Shown: positions 1 to 8,373, counted from the stretch's first letter. The stretch is DNA of 40,340 bases from Chryseobacterium rhizosphaerae (GCF_003385455.1 NZ_QNUF01000037.1:1-40340); one strand, 5' to 3'. A program made the numbers and translations. Notes: generated by a model not told the origin, from the sequence alone.

Positions 1-147
1 TTCAGAAGCCTGTTTGGCTGCAGAGTCAGGACCCCGGTACCGTTGATTCCCGGCCTCGTCATACTTAAAGTAAACTTCTGTTACCTGGGCATACGATAGC
101 CCAAGAGATGTGCATAAGAGTGATGTGCTTAAATAGATCTTTTTCAT
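1..147 (-). CDS. N-terminal part of a secreted protein with YD-repeat-like start (partial)
   Basis: Only the first 49 codons are inside the window and the frame runs off the left edge. It starts at the ATG whose complement is 145-147. Residues 1-20 form a signal peptide (MKK, a hydrophobic stretch, then SYAQ as the likely cleavage region). The mature part begins VTEVYFKYDEAGNQRYRG, and the string YDEAGNQ is like the YD repeats of RHS and wall-associated proteins, which suggests a secreted YD/RHS-related protein. This is inferred from one motif, so the product name is tentative. It reads in the same direction as the TPR/AraC gene upstream but is separated from it by 267 bases holding several strong hairpins, so it is probably a separate transcript. 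Confidence 0.6.
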   Translation of the reverse strand, partial: MKKIYLSTSLLCTSLGLSYAQVTEVYFKYDEAGNQRYRGPDSAAKQASE

Positions 148-190
148 TGTGTTATGATTTGGGTGAATATAAAAGCTGTTTTTAATTCCC

Positions 191-211
191 AAAATAGTGA
201 AACACTATTTT
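191..211. repeat. Short hairpin AAAATAGTG-AAA-CACTATTTT
   Basis: Nine-base perfect arms (191-199 and 203-211) around a three-base loop, upstream of the secreted gene at the left edge. It may be a terminator for the TPR/AraC transcript or part of the promoter region of the next gene. The arm AAAATAGTG is also seen near 2145 and 2268, at the other end of the TPR/AraC gene. Confidence 0.4.
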
Positions 212-215
212 ATAT

Positions 216-270
216 TTTGTCCTGGATAGAATGCAAAAAAAATAAATCATTGTATTCTATCCAGGACAAA
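216..270. terminator. Long hairpin (20-base arms) between the TPR/AraC gene and the left-edge gene
   Basis: Arms 216-235 and 251-270 pair over 20 positions with one wobble, around a 15-base AT-only loop. It lies downstream of the regulator gene and upstream of the left-edge gene, both on the minus strand. It has no clean U-run, so it could be a terminator, an mRNA-stabilising hairpin or a dispersed repeat element. Confidence 0.5.
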
Positions 271-313
271 GATGCTGGAAAGTAAAATAGCTATCAAAGT
301 GATAGTATCGTAA

Positions 314-345
314 ATTCATGAATTAACGAACATTAATTCATGAAT
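314..345. repeat. Inverted repeat containing two ATTCATGAAT palindromes
   Basis: Arms 314-326 and 333-345 are perfect over 13 bases with a six-base loop. Each arm contains the self-complementary string ATTCATGAAT. The same string recurs at 2248-2257, in the divergent promoter region of the TPR/AraC gene. It may be a regulator-binding site or a dispersed repeat. Confidence 0.4.
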
Positions 346-414
346 CACACACAATTTAAAAATATGATTTACAATAAGTTATATAATTTGTTGCAAATTA
401 CAATCAAATTCAAT

Positions 415-2118
415 TTACAGCCTTTCAATTTCTTTTAAATAAACAGAAAGCGGTGCACCTGTCCGCTTTTTAAAAGCTTGTGTGAATGCCTGTTCGGTAT
501 TATAGCCCAATTCTTCTGCAATAGAAGAGATTTTATAAGAACGAAGCTTTTTATCTTTTGCCAATCTATTGATAGCGTAATCAATACGGAGATCATTGAG
601 ATAGGTGGCAAAGTTTTTTCCTTTATGGGTATTAATAATTTCGGATAAGTATTTTGAATTTGTTTTTATCTTTCTTGCAAGACCTCCTAAAGAGATTCCC
701 TTATCTAAAAATTGTTCCTTAGCTTCAAAAATTTCAAGTTCCTTTAAAATAAATTGAGTTATATCTTTAGAAATAGTTTTCGTTGTTTTATCTTCTATAG
801 CTTCTTTCTCTTGAATATTATCAGAGTGTATTTCTTTTATGGACGGGATCTCTTTTTTAATAGTATTGTTATTAACAGAATGGATCAAATCTTGAGCAAT
901 CTTTTTATGTTTTTTTTCAGCTTTTTTGGATCTGCTATATAGAAATATAAATATCAACGATAAAACTAAAATGGAAAAATAAAAGAATTTCTTTTTATTT
1001 TTTAGCTCGTTGATGATATCTTCTTTTTCTTGTATTAATCTGGGCGTATCATATCGTCTCGGAAGTTCTCTGGAAATGTATCGAAACTGAGAATCTAATA
1101 TCGGGTCAACTTTTAAGAATTTTTCAACATAATACAATTGCTTTTCTTTATCATTTTTCTCTTTGTAATAATCTATAATATAAGGATATACCTCTCTGAG
1201 CTCGGGAAATATATAACTGCTTTTTTGTACTAAAGAATCAATTTGCACAAAGCACTGAATTGCCTTTTTCTTTTCTAATAGCCCAGCATAGGATTTACCT
1301 AAATATAGAAGAGTGTAATTTTTATCTCTTATATTGTCATCTGTTGCAAAAAAATATTTTTTACATATTAATAAGTTGTGAATAGCTGTTTTATAATTTT
1401 CTATTTTGATGTTATAATAACCATTCAAAACTAAATATTTATAGTATCTTGCTGTATCTCTGGTCTTTAAAGAGGATTTCAACCCTTTTTGTATAAAAGC
1501 ACCAGCAGAATCTACCTTATTGATTTCAAGGTAATTGTCTGCTAAATTCAGATGAATATTATTATACTCTGTTTCAGTAAAAAATTGAGCATTGTCTAAG
1601 TAATACCTCAATACTTTAGCTGATTCATTATGTTTCCCGACATAATTGTTCATGTAAGCAATATAAATATTAGCAAAAGCTATCTGTCGTTGGTTTCCTT
1701 TCTGTTTAGCATACTTTAATCCTAATATATAATTATTTAATGCGGACTTCATATTACCAAACCGAGAATACAAGTTCCCTCTCAATAAATAAATCCTGGC
1801 AGGGTAATAGTTTTCAGTGGAATTTTTGGTGATAGCTTGCAAGCTATCAATATACTTTAATGCGGTTGGCAGATTTTCATTAAAGTGCTGCATAATGTAC
1901 CCTTCAGCAATTTGTTCTTCTTTTTTTTCTGATTTTGCCTTTTTAAGATAATACTTGGAAATTAAAGCAGATTGTTTTGCTTTGTCATTCCGTGCATAAT
2001 TATAAAATTTCTGTTCTAATTTAGAATATGAATATTCCTTTAAAGAATCTACTATAGTAGATTGAGCACTAACTAAACTATATAGTGAAAATAGTATGAG
2101 ATAATATTTAATTTTCAT
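415..2118 (-). CDS. Membrane TPR sensor with C-terminal AraC-type DNA-binding domain
   Basis: The 567-residue protein has a signal peptide or signal anchor (about residues 1-18, ending VSAQ). A long helical region with TPR-like repeats follows (about 30-345), then one membrane segment (about 378-394), a charged linker, and an AraC-family helix-turn-helix domain (about 465-565) with the typical late motif SSIAEELGYNTEQAFTQAFKKRTG. The layout places the TPR part in the periplasm and the DNA-binding part in the cytoplasm, so it probably senses an envelope signal and acts directly on DNA. Such proteins are common in flavobacteria and their ligands are mostly unknown. It is divergent from the small peptide precursor and the S9 peptidase at 2334-4706, which makes that pair its most obvious target; this is inference. 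Palindromes ATTCATGAAT lie on both sides of the gene. Confidence 0.85.
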   Translation of the reverse strand: MKIKYYLILFSLYSLVSAQSTIVDSLKEYSYSKLEQKFYNYARNDKAKQSALISKYYLKKAKSEKKEEQIAEGYIMQHFNENLPTALKYIDSLQAITKNSTENYYPARIYLLRGNLYSRFGNMKSALNNYILGLKYAKQKGNQRQIAFANIYIAYMNNYVGKHNESAKVLRYYLDNAQFFTETEYNNIHLNLADNYLEINKVDSAGAFIQKGLKSSLKTRDTARYYKYLVLNGYYNIKIENYKTAIHNLLICKKYFFATDDNIRDKNYTLLYLGKSYAGLLEKKKAIQCFVQIDSLVQKSSYIFPELREVYPYIIDYYKEKNDKEKQLYYVEKFLKVDPILDSQFRYISRELPRRYDTPRLIQEKEDIINELKNKKKFFYFSILVLSLIFIFLYSRSKKAEKKHKKIAQDLIHSVNNNTIKKEIPSIKEIHSDNIQEKEAIEDKTTKTISKDITQFILKELEIFEAKEQFLDKGISLGGLARKIKTNSKYLSEIINTHKGKNFATYLNDLRIDYAINRLAKDKKLRSYKISSIAEELGYNTEQAFTQAFKKRTGAPLSVYLKEIERL

Positions 2119-2246
2119 TTCATTAATCTGTGAATTATATTGCGAAAATAGTGTTTTCTTTACAAAGAAATTGGAAATATTAAAATTTAATAATTGGCAT
2201 TGTATTTAATTGAAAATCAATGCATAATAGCTATTTCAATCTATTG

Positions 2247-2258
2247 AATTCATGAATT
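2247..2258. promoter_or_regulatory. Palindrome AATTCATGAATT in the divergent promoter region
   Basis: A 12-base perfect palindrome 129 bases upstream of the TPR/AraC start and 75 bases upstream of the peptide precursor start. Its ten-base core also occurs twice at 314-345, beyond the 3' end of the regulator gene. A regulator operator is possible, but AT-rich palindromes also arise by chance. Confidence 0.3.
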
Positions 2259-2333
2259 TAATGGGTTAAAATAGTGCAATATTGGAAAAAAATCATTTGT
2301 TTTGTTCTGCATTAAATATAAAAATCACATTCA

Positions 2334-2504
2334 ATGAAAAAGAAAAACCAAACTGAAAAAAAGCTATCTTTAAAAAAATTACAAATGGCTAAAATTAGAA
2401 ATCTTAATAAAATATATGGAGGCACCAAACAACAGCACCTCGATGATTGTGCGAATGGGGATAATGGAAGCATGGATATTGATCATACATTTGGAACCAG
2501 ATAA
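2334..2504 (+). CDS. Double-glycine leader peptide precursor (lanthipeptide/rSAM-RiPP-like)
   Basis: A 56-residue open frame starting at ATG 2334. The leader contains KKLSLKKLQMAKIRNLNKIYGG (key elements KKLSLKK at 9-15 and GG at 29-30), which matches the Bacteroidota natural-product leader pattern: Lys/Leu-rich helix, regularly spaced aliphatics, and a GG processing site for a C39-type exporter. The core after GG is 26 residues, acidic, with one Cys (39), Ser/Thr at 31, 46, 52 and 55, and no Pro. The S9 peptidase starts 12 bases after the stop, so the two are probably co-transcribed. No LanB/LanC, radical SAM, ATP-grasp or ABC exporter gene is in the window, so the modification class cannot be told; an unmodified signal peptide is also possible. 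The frame and leader are seen directly; the RiPP role is inferred from leader resemblance. Confidence 0.7.
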   Translation: MKKKNQTEKKLSLKKLQMAKIRNLNKIYGGTKQQHLDDCANGDNGSMDIDHTFGTR

Positions 2505-2516
2505 TAGTAATCGCGA

Positions 2517-4706
2517 ATGGAAAAATTAATATTTAGCATTACATTTTTTTTTACAGTGAGTGTCTATTCTCAAAAAAATAATATGGCACCATCTATTCCT
2601 GTCAGCGATGAATACTTTGGAACTAAAATTGTAGATGAGTTTCGGAATTTAGAAAATTTAAAAGATCCTGAAGTTACAAATTGGATGGAATCTCAATCAG
2701 ATTTCACTGCTTCTATATTAAATTCAATACCAAATAAAAATTATTATGTAAATAAAAGGTTAGAATTTGATAAGAAGCAGGGATATTCTATATCTGATAT
2801 AAAAATAACGCTCAATGGTAAATATTTTTATTTAAAAAGAAATGCGAAAGAAAGGACTGCAAAAGTCTATTATAGAAATACATTTAATGGAAAAGAAGAT
2901 TTATTGTATGATCCCACTGATTTTGTCTCTAATATATATAAAACAGGGCACGAGTACTTAATCAATTTAATTAGCCCTAGCTGGGATGGAGCAAAATTAG
3001 CAATCTCTTTAACAGAAAAGGGAAAGGAATTTTCCAAAGTGATTGTTATAGATGTAAAAACAAAGTATATCTATCCGGAAATAATTACAAATTCCAATCC
3101 ATCTAATATTGGAGGGATAAAATGGCTAGATGATAACAGCGGCTTTTTTTACGTTTATTACCCTATTGTTGACCTGAGTTCAGATCAATTTAAAAAAAAT
3201 ACGCAATCTATACTTTACAGAATAGGTGAAGATCCTAAAAAATTAAATGATGTTTTCTCAAGCACTAATAATCCAAATCTAAGAATCAGCAGTGAAGAAT
3301 ATCCTGCTATTTTAACTTTTAATCCAGATGATCAATATTATATTGGGATATTGGTAGATGCAGAAGATTTTAGGAAAACTTTTATTATTGATAAAAAAGA
3401 TTTGCTTAGTGGAAAAAAAGATTGGAAACTATTATACGATAAAGACAGTAAAGTATTTTCGATAAGATTATCAGGAAATGACATTTACTTTTTATCAGGA
3501 TATAATTCTTCAAACTATAAACTATGCAAAACTAGCATTACAACTAAAAATTTTAAAGCTCCAGAAGTATTGATTCCTGAAAAACAAGATGAAGTAATTA
3601 AGCAATATGTGCTTACAAAAGATGGCATTTATTATGTGACTACTAAAAATGGTGTAGAAGCTAAATTATATGTATATCAGAATGGAAAAGAAACTCCAAT
3701 TAAACTGCCCTATGTTTCAGGGCGTATTGATTTACAATCAAAAGGAAAAGCTTATTCTGATATATGGATTACTTGCTCGGGATGGGCTAATGATGAACAG
3801 CGTTTCAGATACGATTTATCTACCAATACTTTTAATCAAGAAAACCTCACTCCTGTTATAGATTATCCTGAATTTAAAGATATTATTGTAGAAGAACTTT
3901 CGGTAAAATCTTATGATGGTACAGAAGTTCCTTTATCTTTAATTTATAATAAAAAACTTAAAAAAAATACAACCAACCCAGTATTAATTGATTGTTATGG
4001 TGCTTTTGGACAATCTCAATTTCCCTTTTTTGCTAAAAGTTACTTATTATGGGCAAATCAGGGAGGTGTTATGGCTATTGCTCACGTAAGAGGGGGAGGA
4101 GAAAAAGGAGTTCGATGGCATACTGATGGACAAAAAAGTAAAAAATCAAATACTTGGAAAGATTTAATTGCTTGCGCTGAATATTTAATTGAAAAAAAGT
4201 ATGCTTCTTCCGAAAAGATTGCTATTTGGGGAGCTAGTGCCGGAGGTATTGCTATAGGAAGAGCAATGACAGAAAGACCGGAATTATTTAAGGTAGCAAT
4301 AATAGAATCAGGTGTATTAAATACTACAAGATTTGATAATAATGGCATTCAGAAAACCAGTATGAAAGAATATGGAAATCCAAATGATCCAATGGAATTT
4401 AAGGGATTATTAGAAATGGATTCATATCTGCATATAAAAAAGGGAGAGAAATATCCGTCTACATTAATTTATACGGGGATTAACGATCCTAAGATTTCAC
4501 CATGGCAATCTACTAAATTTGTAGCCAAATTACAGGCTGATAATAGTTCAAAAAATCCTATTCTTTTAAATATTGACTATGAAGGCGGCCATGGTGGAGA
4601 TATTCCTGTAACTCAAAGATATTCTAATTTATCTAACATCTTTGCATTTGCTTTCTGGCAGCTTGGTCATCCGGATTACCAGCCTAAAGAAAACATAAAA
4701 AAGTAA
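2517..4706 (+). CDS. Secreted prolyl-oligopeptidase family serine peptidase (S9)
   Basis: A 729-residue protein with a signal peptide (residues 1-19, ending VYSQ), an N-terminal beta-propeller-like region (about 20-430), and a C-terminal alpha/beta hydrolase domain. Catalytic residues can be placed: Ser574 in GASAGG, Asp657 in GINDPKISPWQS and His692 in GGHGGD, the order and spacing expected for the family. Length fits prolyl oligopeptidase (about 700-730). Family members cut short peptides after proline, and lasso-peptide isopeptidases belong to the same clan. Here the enzyme sits 12 bases downstream of a GG-leader peptide whose core has no proline, so a role in trimming or destroying that peptide is attractive but unproven. 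General peptide scavenging in the periplasm is the simple alternative. Confidence 0.9.
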   Translation: MEKLIFSITFFFTVSVYSQKNNMAPSIPVSDEYFGTKIVDEFRNLENLKDPEVTNWMESQSDFTASILNSIPNKNYYVNKRLEFDKKQGYSISDIKITLNGKYFYLKRNAKERTAKVYYRNTFNGKEDLLYDPTDFVSNIYKTGHEYLINLISPSWDGAKLAISLTEKGKEFSKVIVIDVKTKYIYPEIITNSNPSNIGGIKWLDDNSGFFYVYYPIVDLSSDQFKKNTQSILYRIGEDPKKLNDVFSSTNNPNLRISSEEYPAILTFNPDDQYYIGILVDAEDFRKTFIIDKKDLLSGKKDWKLLYDKDSKVFSIRLSGNDIYFLSGYNSSNYKLCKTSITTKNFKAPEVLIPEKQDEVIKQYVLTKDGIYYVTTKNGVEAKLYVYQNGKETPIKLPYVSGRIDLQSKGKAYSDIWITCSGWANDEQRFRYDLSTNTFNQENLTPVIDYPEFKDIIVEELSVKSYDGTEVPLSLIYNKKLKKNTTNPVLIDCYGAFGQSQFPFFAKSYLLWANQGGVMAIAHVRGGGEKGVRWHTDGQKSKKSNTWKDLIACAEYLIEKKYASSEKIAIWGASAGGIAIGRAMTERPELFKVAIIESGVLNTTRFDNNGIQKTSMKEYGNPNDPMEFKGLLEMDSYLHIKKGEKYPSTLIYTGINDPKISPWQSTKFVAKLQADNSSKNPILLNIDYEGGHGGDIPVTQRYSNLSNIFAFAFWQLGHPDYQPKENIKK

Positions 4707-4732
4707 TATTTTATTTTCCTTTCTAATCTTTT

Positions 4733-4757
4733 GATGAATATGTTTTCCGTATTCATC
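4733..4757. terminator. Hairpin between convergent S9 peptidase and histidine kinase genes
   Basis: Arms GATGAATA (4733-4740) and TATTCATC (4750-4757) with a nine-base loop and T-rich sequence after it on the plus strand. It is placed where a terminator for the peptidase transcript is expected. Confidence 0.5.
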
Positions 4758-4839
4758 TTATTTTCATACAGGAAATTTCAGGAAGATATAATTTCTCGGC
4801 AAGATCAGGGATAGGATTTATACCTTTCCAGGATATTAT

Positions 4840-6006
4840 CTATGCTTTTTTTATAGTTATTCTGAAGGTACTACCCTTTCCTATTTCGGTTTGGGAGATT
4901 TTAATATCTCCGTTATGGTATTCATGTATTACTCTTCTCGCTAGTGACAATCCCAGTCCCCACCCTCTTTTTTTGGTAGAATATCCAGGTTTAAAAGCAT
5001 TTCTGGCCTGTTGTTTTGTCATTCCGCTTCCGTTGTCTTTCACTTCCACCAGGATACTTTTATTTCTTTCAAAAACGGACATGGTAATTGATCCTTCCCC
5101 TTTCATAGCATCTACTGCATTTTTCACCAGATTTTCTATCACCCAGCTCATCAGAATTTTATTATGAGGAACCAAAACCGTGTAATTAGGCAGCTGTAGG
5201 GTAAAATTAACTTTCCTGGAAATCCTGGTTTTTAAATAATCATAATTTACCTGAATCGTTTCATTGAAATTCATATCATTCAGCTCCGGAATGGAACCTA
5301 TTTTTGAAAACCTTTCAGAGATCGTTCTGAGCCTTTCGATATCTTTTTCTATCTCGTGTACCCCTTCTGAATCCGGATTTTCAAGCTTCATGATCTCCAT
5401 CCATCCAATCATAGACGATAAGGGAGTACCGATCTGGTGAGCTGTTTCTTTGGCCAATCCAGCCCAAAGATATCCTTCATCTGTTTTTTTTATCGTCCTG
5501 AAAAACCAGAAAGAGAAACCAAAATATAAGAGAATAAATAATCCTAAAATATAAGGTGAATAACGAAGGTTATTAAGCAGTCGTGAATTGTCATAATAGA
5601 CAAACTGGTTATTTCCATCAGGCACTTTGATTTCTATAGGATCATAGTTTTTCTCCATATTCCTGATGAGATCCTGCAGTTTCTCGGGATCTTTTATGGT
5701 ATTTTCAGGAATATTTCTGTAATATCCCAGATCAAGGATTGCATTTTTATTTTTATCGGTGACTATAAACGGAATGGTGTTGTTGATATTCAAAATCTCC
5801 GGTAAAAGATCCAGAACATCGGTATCAGGGGTTTTCACTTCCTGCTGGATCCGTATTGCCTTAGAAAGAAGGCTGATCCTTTTAATTTCTTCTTTTCTGA
5901 GGAAATTGATCAATGAGGTAGATGCCACTACAATGCCTACCACTAAGGCGGTCATTACAACAAAAATAATCCAGTTATTCAGCCTGGTTAATATGGATTT
6001 TCTCAA
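4840..6006 (-). CDS. Two-transmembrane sensor histidine kinase
   Basis: A 388-residue protein with a membrane segment at about 12-36, a periplasmic sensor part (about 40-148), a second membrane segment (about 150-169), and a kinase core. The H-box is AKETAHQIGTPLSSM with the phosphorylated His at 190. The N-box NLVKNAVDAM, the DNGSGM box and the glycine box GWGLGLSLARR are all intact, so it should be an active kinase. No HAMP domain is evident between the second segment and the H-box. It starts 7 bases after the stop of the PBP4-like gene, so both are likely one transcript, which hints at a cell-wall or envelope signal. No response regulator gene is nearby, so the partner must lie elsewhere. 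Confidence 0.9.
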   Translation of the reverse strand: MRKSILTRLNNWIIFVVMTALVVGIVVASTSLINFLRKEEIKRISLLSKAIRIQQEVKTPDTDVLDLLPEILNINNTIPFIVTDKNKNAILDLGYYRNIPENTIKDPEKLQDLIRNMEKNYDPIEIKVPDGNNQFVYYDNSRLLNNLRYSPYILGLFILLYFGFSFWFFRTIKKTDEGYLWAGLAKETAHQIGTPLSSMIGWMEIMKLENPDSEGVHEIEKDIERLRTISERFSKIGSIPELNDMNFNETIQVNYDYLKTRISRKVNFTLQLPNYTVLVPHNKILMSWVIENLVKNAVDAMKGEGSITMSVFERNKSILVEVKDNGSGMTKQQARNAFKPGYSTKKRGWGLGLSLARRVIHEYHNGDIKISQTEIGKGSTFRITIKKA

Positions 6007-6013
6007 AGCTTTT

Positions 6014-7387
6014 TTATTTTAAAACATTCAGAATTTTCTGCAGCTCTGTACTTCCACTTCCCTGATAGTTGTTGATAATAATTGAAAACACGTATTTCTT
6101 TCCGTCTTTAGCGGTATGATATCCTGCAAAGGATTTGGTATCTCTCATGGTTCCGCTTTTCATTTTCATTCCGTTCTCCTGAACTGGAAAGCCATCCTGA
6201 TAAGCTTCGAACCAGGATTGTTTTTTAGCATATAACAACGCCTGTACCTCTGCTTTTGCCGCCACATAATTCTGGGGAGAAAGTCCACTGCCATCAGCAA
6301 AATTAATCATATTCGGATTAATTCCTTTTGACTTCCAGAATTCCTTCAGATAGGCTACACCGCTTTTAAAACTTGGGTTTCCTTTTTTCTCTTTCCCTAA
6401 GGTTTTAATTAAAGTTTCCCCATAAAGATTGACACTTTTTCTTAAAAACCAATACACAATTTTATCCAGCGTCGGAGACTGGTAAGTTAGGATAATATTA
6501 TTTTTCGGAGCTTCCAATACCTTCTTTCCATCCATTTCAAGCTGAGAATTGGTGACCGCCTTTCCTGAGAGCTCAATTCCGGCTTCTTTAAGCCATTGCT
6601 TTGCTTCCATAGCCAGTTGCAAAGGAGGATTAGGAGTAGAACCTGAAACGGTGACCGTTTTACCACCCGGAAGCATTCCGTTGATTAAGGCAACATCAGA
6701 ATGAGGAGCTGTAAAGATCAGACTCTGATCCGAGCTTCCCCCCGTTTTTAGGTCATTCAGCCATTTTACACCTTCCAGGGGATAGGAAAAGCTTTTAAAA
6801 TCTGTCCCATTGATATTGATATCAAACTGATTTTCCCTCCAGTTGATCCCCCAAACTCCGGCTCCATAATAATTTCCAAGGTCATCCCAGGGCCATCCTC
6901 CGGGAATGGTCTGATGGTCAAAATAAGAATCATCTATGACCAGATCACCGGATATTTTTGTAATTCCGGAATTTTTAATGGCTTCAATTAATTTCTTTTT
7001 AAAGCTTTCTGGTTTATAGGCATCATACCGCCAGCTTCCCAAAGTAGGATCACCATTGGAGCTGATGAAAAGGTTTCCATTCAAATTTCCTCCGGATATA
7101 CTTCCGGAATAACTGGAAGTAGTGGTATAGGTATAATTTTTACCTAAAGTTTCCAAAGCTGCTGCTGCTGTAAAAATTTTCTGTGTGGAAGCAGTTGAAA
7201 GTCCTTTATTCCCTTGATATTCATATATAAAATTCCCATTATCATCTGAGACATAAAATGACAGACCGGAAGCAATGGTTCCTGAAGAGTCCATAAGGTC
7301 TTTGGTTGCTTTATCTAATTTCTGGGCTATATTCTGAGCAGAAATAACCTGTACAGAAAGGGTGAGAACTGCAAGTGTTTTTCTCAT
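6014..7387 (-). CDS. dacB: D-alanyl-D-alanine carboxypeptidase/endopeptidase, PBP4 family (S13)
   Basis: A 457-residue protein with a signal peptide (1-17, ending VISAQ). The three penicillin-binding signatures are present in order: S67-T-Q-K70, S318-V-N320 and K410-S-G412. The long insertion between the first two motifs, including the GDLVIDDSYFD region near 147-157, is typical of the PBP4/DacB class. The enzyme trims peptidoglycan stem peptides in the periplasm. It is the first gene of a probable two-gene transcript with the histidine kinase 7 bases downstream. Upstream, CAAATATA at 7501-7508 reads on the minus strand as a TAnnTTTG box with no clear -33 element; this would give a leader of roughly 100 bases. 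Confidence 0.92.
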   Translation of the reverse strand: MRKTLAVLTLSVQVISAQNIAQKLDKATKDLMDSSGTIASGLSFYVSDDNGNFIYEYQGNKGLSTASTQKIFTAAAALETLGKNYTYTTTSSYSGSISGGNLNGNLFISSNGDPTLGSWRYDAYKPESFKKKLIEAIKNSGITKISGDLVIDDSYFDHQTIPGGWPWDDLGNYYGAGVWGINWRENQFDININGTDFKSFSYPLEGVKWLNDLKTGGSSDQSLIFTAPHSDVALINGMLPGGKTVTVSGSTPNPPLQLAMEAKQWLKEAGIELSGKAVTNSQLEMDGKKVLEAPKNNIILTYQSPTLDKIVYWFLRKSVNLYGETLIKTLGKEKKGNPSFKSGVAYLKEFWKSKGINPNMINFADGSGLSPQNYVAAKAEVQALLYAKKQSWFEAYQDGFPVQENGMKMKSGTMRDTKSFAGYHTAKDGKKYVFSIIINNYQGSGSTELQKILNVLK

Positions 7388-7509
7388 TGCATTGTTGTTT
7401 TTACTCTAAACTTTATTAAGATGTCTCAATCACGGGGCTCAATCATAATATTGACTGGCTGAACCGGACTAAAACATTTTTATTCATTCAAAATTCTAAT
7501 CAAATATAC

Positions 7510-8373
7510 TTAAAATAAAAGCTTCTCATATTCTTTGAGATCATGGTGTCCGAAAAGGATCTGATGGTCATGGGATTTTTCAAATGACCGATCGTATTTA
7601 AAATATTTCTCATAATCATCTTCGTCTATGAAGCTATCCATCTGACAGGCTTTTATATAATTTGTCTTTTCTCCATAATCTTCAATAAAGACTTGAGATT
7701 CAGTCCACGGTTCCTGATGACAACGAAGACAGGATCTTTGGTGAACAGCCTTATGTCCGCATATTTCACAGTGCTCTAAATTTTCAAATAATGCTGAAAC
7801 CGGATTTTGCATATCCGGTGAAAATACCTGTAACGGAATAGTTTTTAAAAGCAGATAATAATTGGGTTCCTGCCAGGAAAAAGAAATACCTTCCGTCCCG
7901 TAAGCCGGTTCTTCTGTATACAAACATAATTTCTGAAGATCATATTCAATATCCGCTTTTACAATATCATTTATATTAAGAAGTGTTTTGCTGTTTGATC
8001 TGACATTCAGTTCTTCGTCAATTTCAATAACCGGTTTCTGGGTAAGGTAATGACTCAGGCATAACGTAGTCTCCCATGAATTCACACTTCTTTTCTTTCC
8101 TTCACTTCCGCAGATCTCACAGGTTTCCATAGAAAGCGCAGCGTATTTTTGAGTAATATTTTTAACGATCGTATTCAGTTCCTTATCTTCAGAATATGTG
8201 TAGCAACGGAGTTCTCCATATTTTTCTTTGCCAAAAATATCTTTTTCAATATTCCAGCCTCCAACGGCAAATTCAAACAGCATCTGCCTGATCAGCTCAT
8301 TCCAACCGGTGCTGTTCACCTCAAAATTTTTAAGATTACGTTCTATGAAAGCATTGATCAATTCCTGTTTCAT
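7510..8373 (-). CDS. Unknown protein with two CxxC-type metal-binding clusters
   Basis: A 287-residue protein with no signal peptide, so cytoplasmic. Two Cys clusters stand out: CEICGSEGKK followed by a CLSHY (about residues 103-126), and CEICGHKAVHQRSCLRCH further on (about 202-219). Both look like small zinc ribbons. The rest is acidic and aromatic with no motif that I recognise. Its start overlaps the stop of the peptidase E gene by four bases (ATGA), so the pair is translationally coupled and shares the promoter at 9107-9136. Function unknown; a zinc-dependent nucleic-acid or protein-binding role is only a guess. Confidence 0.75.
   Translation of the reverse strand: MKQELINAFIERNLKNFEVNSTGWNELIRQMLFEFAVGGWNIEKDIFGKEKYGELRCYTYSEDKELNTIVKNITQKYAALSMETCEICGSEGKKRSVNSWETTLCLSHYLTQKPVIEIDEELNVRSNSKTLLNINDIVKADIEYDLQKLCLYTEEPAYGTEGISFSWQEPNYYLLLKTIPLQVFSPDMQNPVSALFENLEHCEICGHKAVHQRSCLRCHQEPWTESQVFIEDYGEKTNYIKACQMDSFIDEDDYEKYFKYDRSFEKSHDHQILFGHHDLKEYEKLLF

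Noticed and set aside
2334..4706. Complete lanthipeptide biosynthesis cluster
   Set aside because: No dehydratase, cyclase, radical SAM or transporter gene is in the window; only precursor and peptidase are seen.
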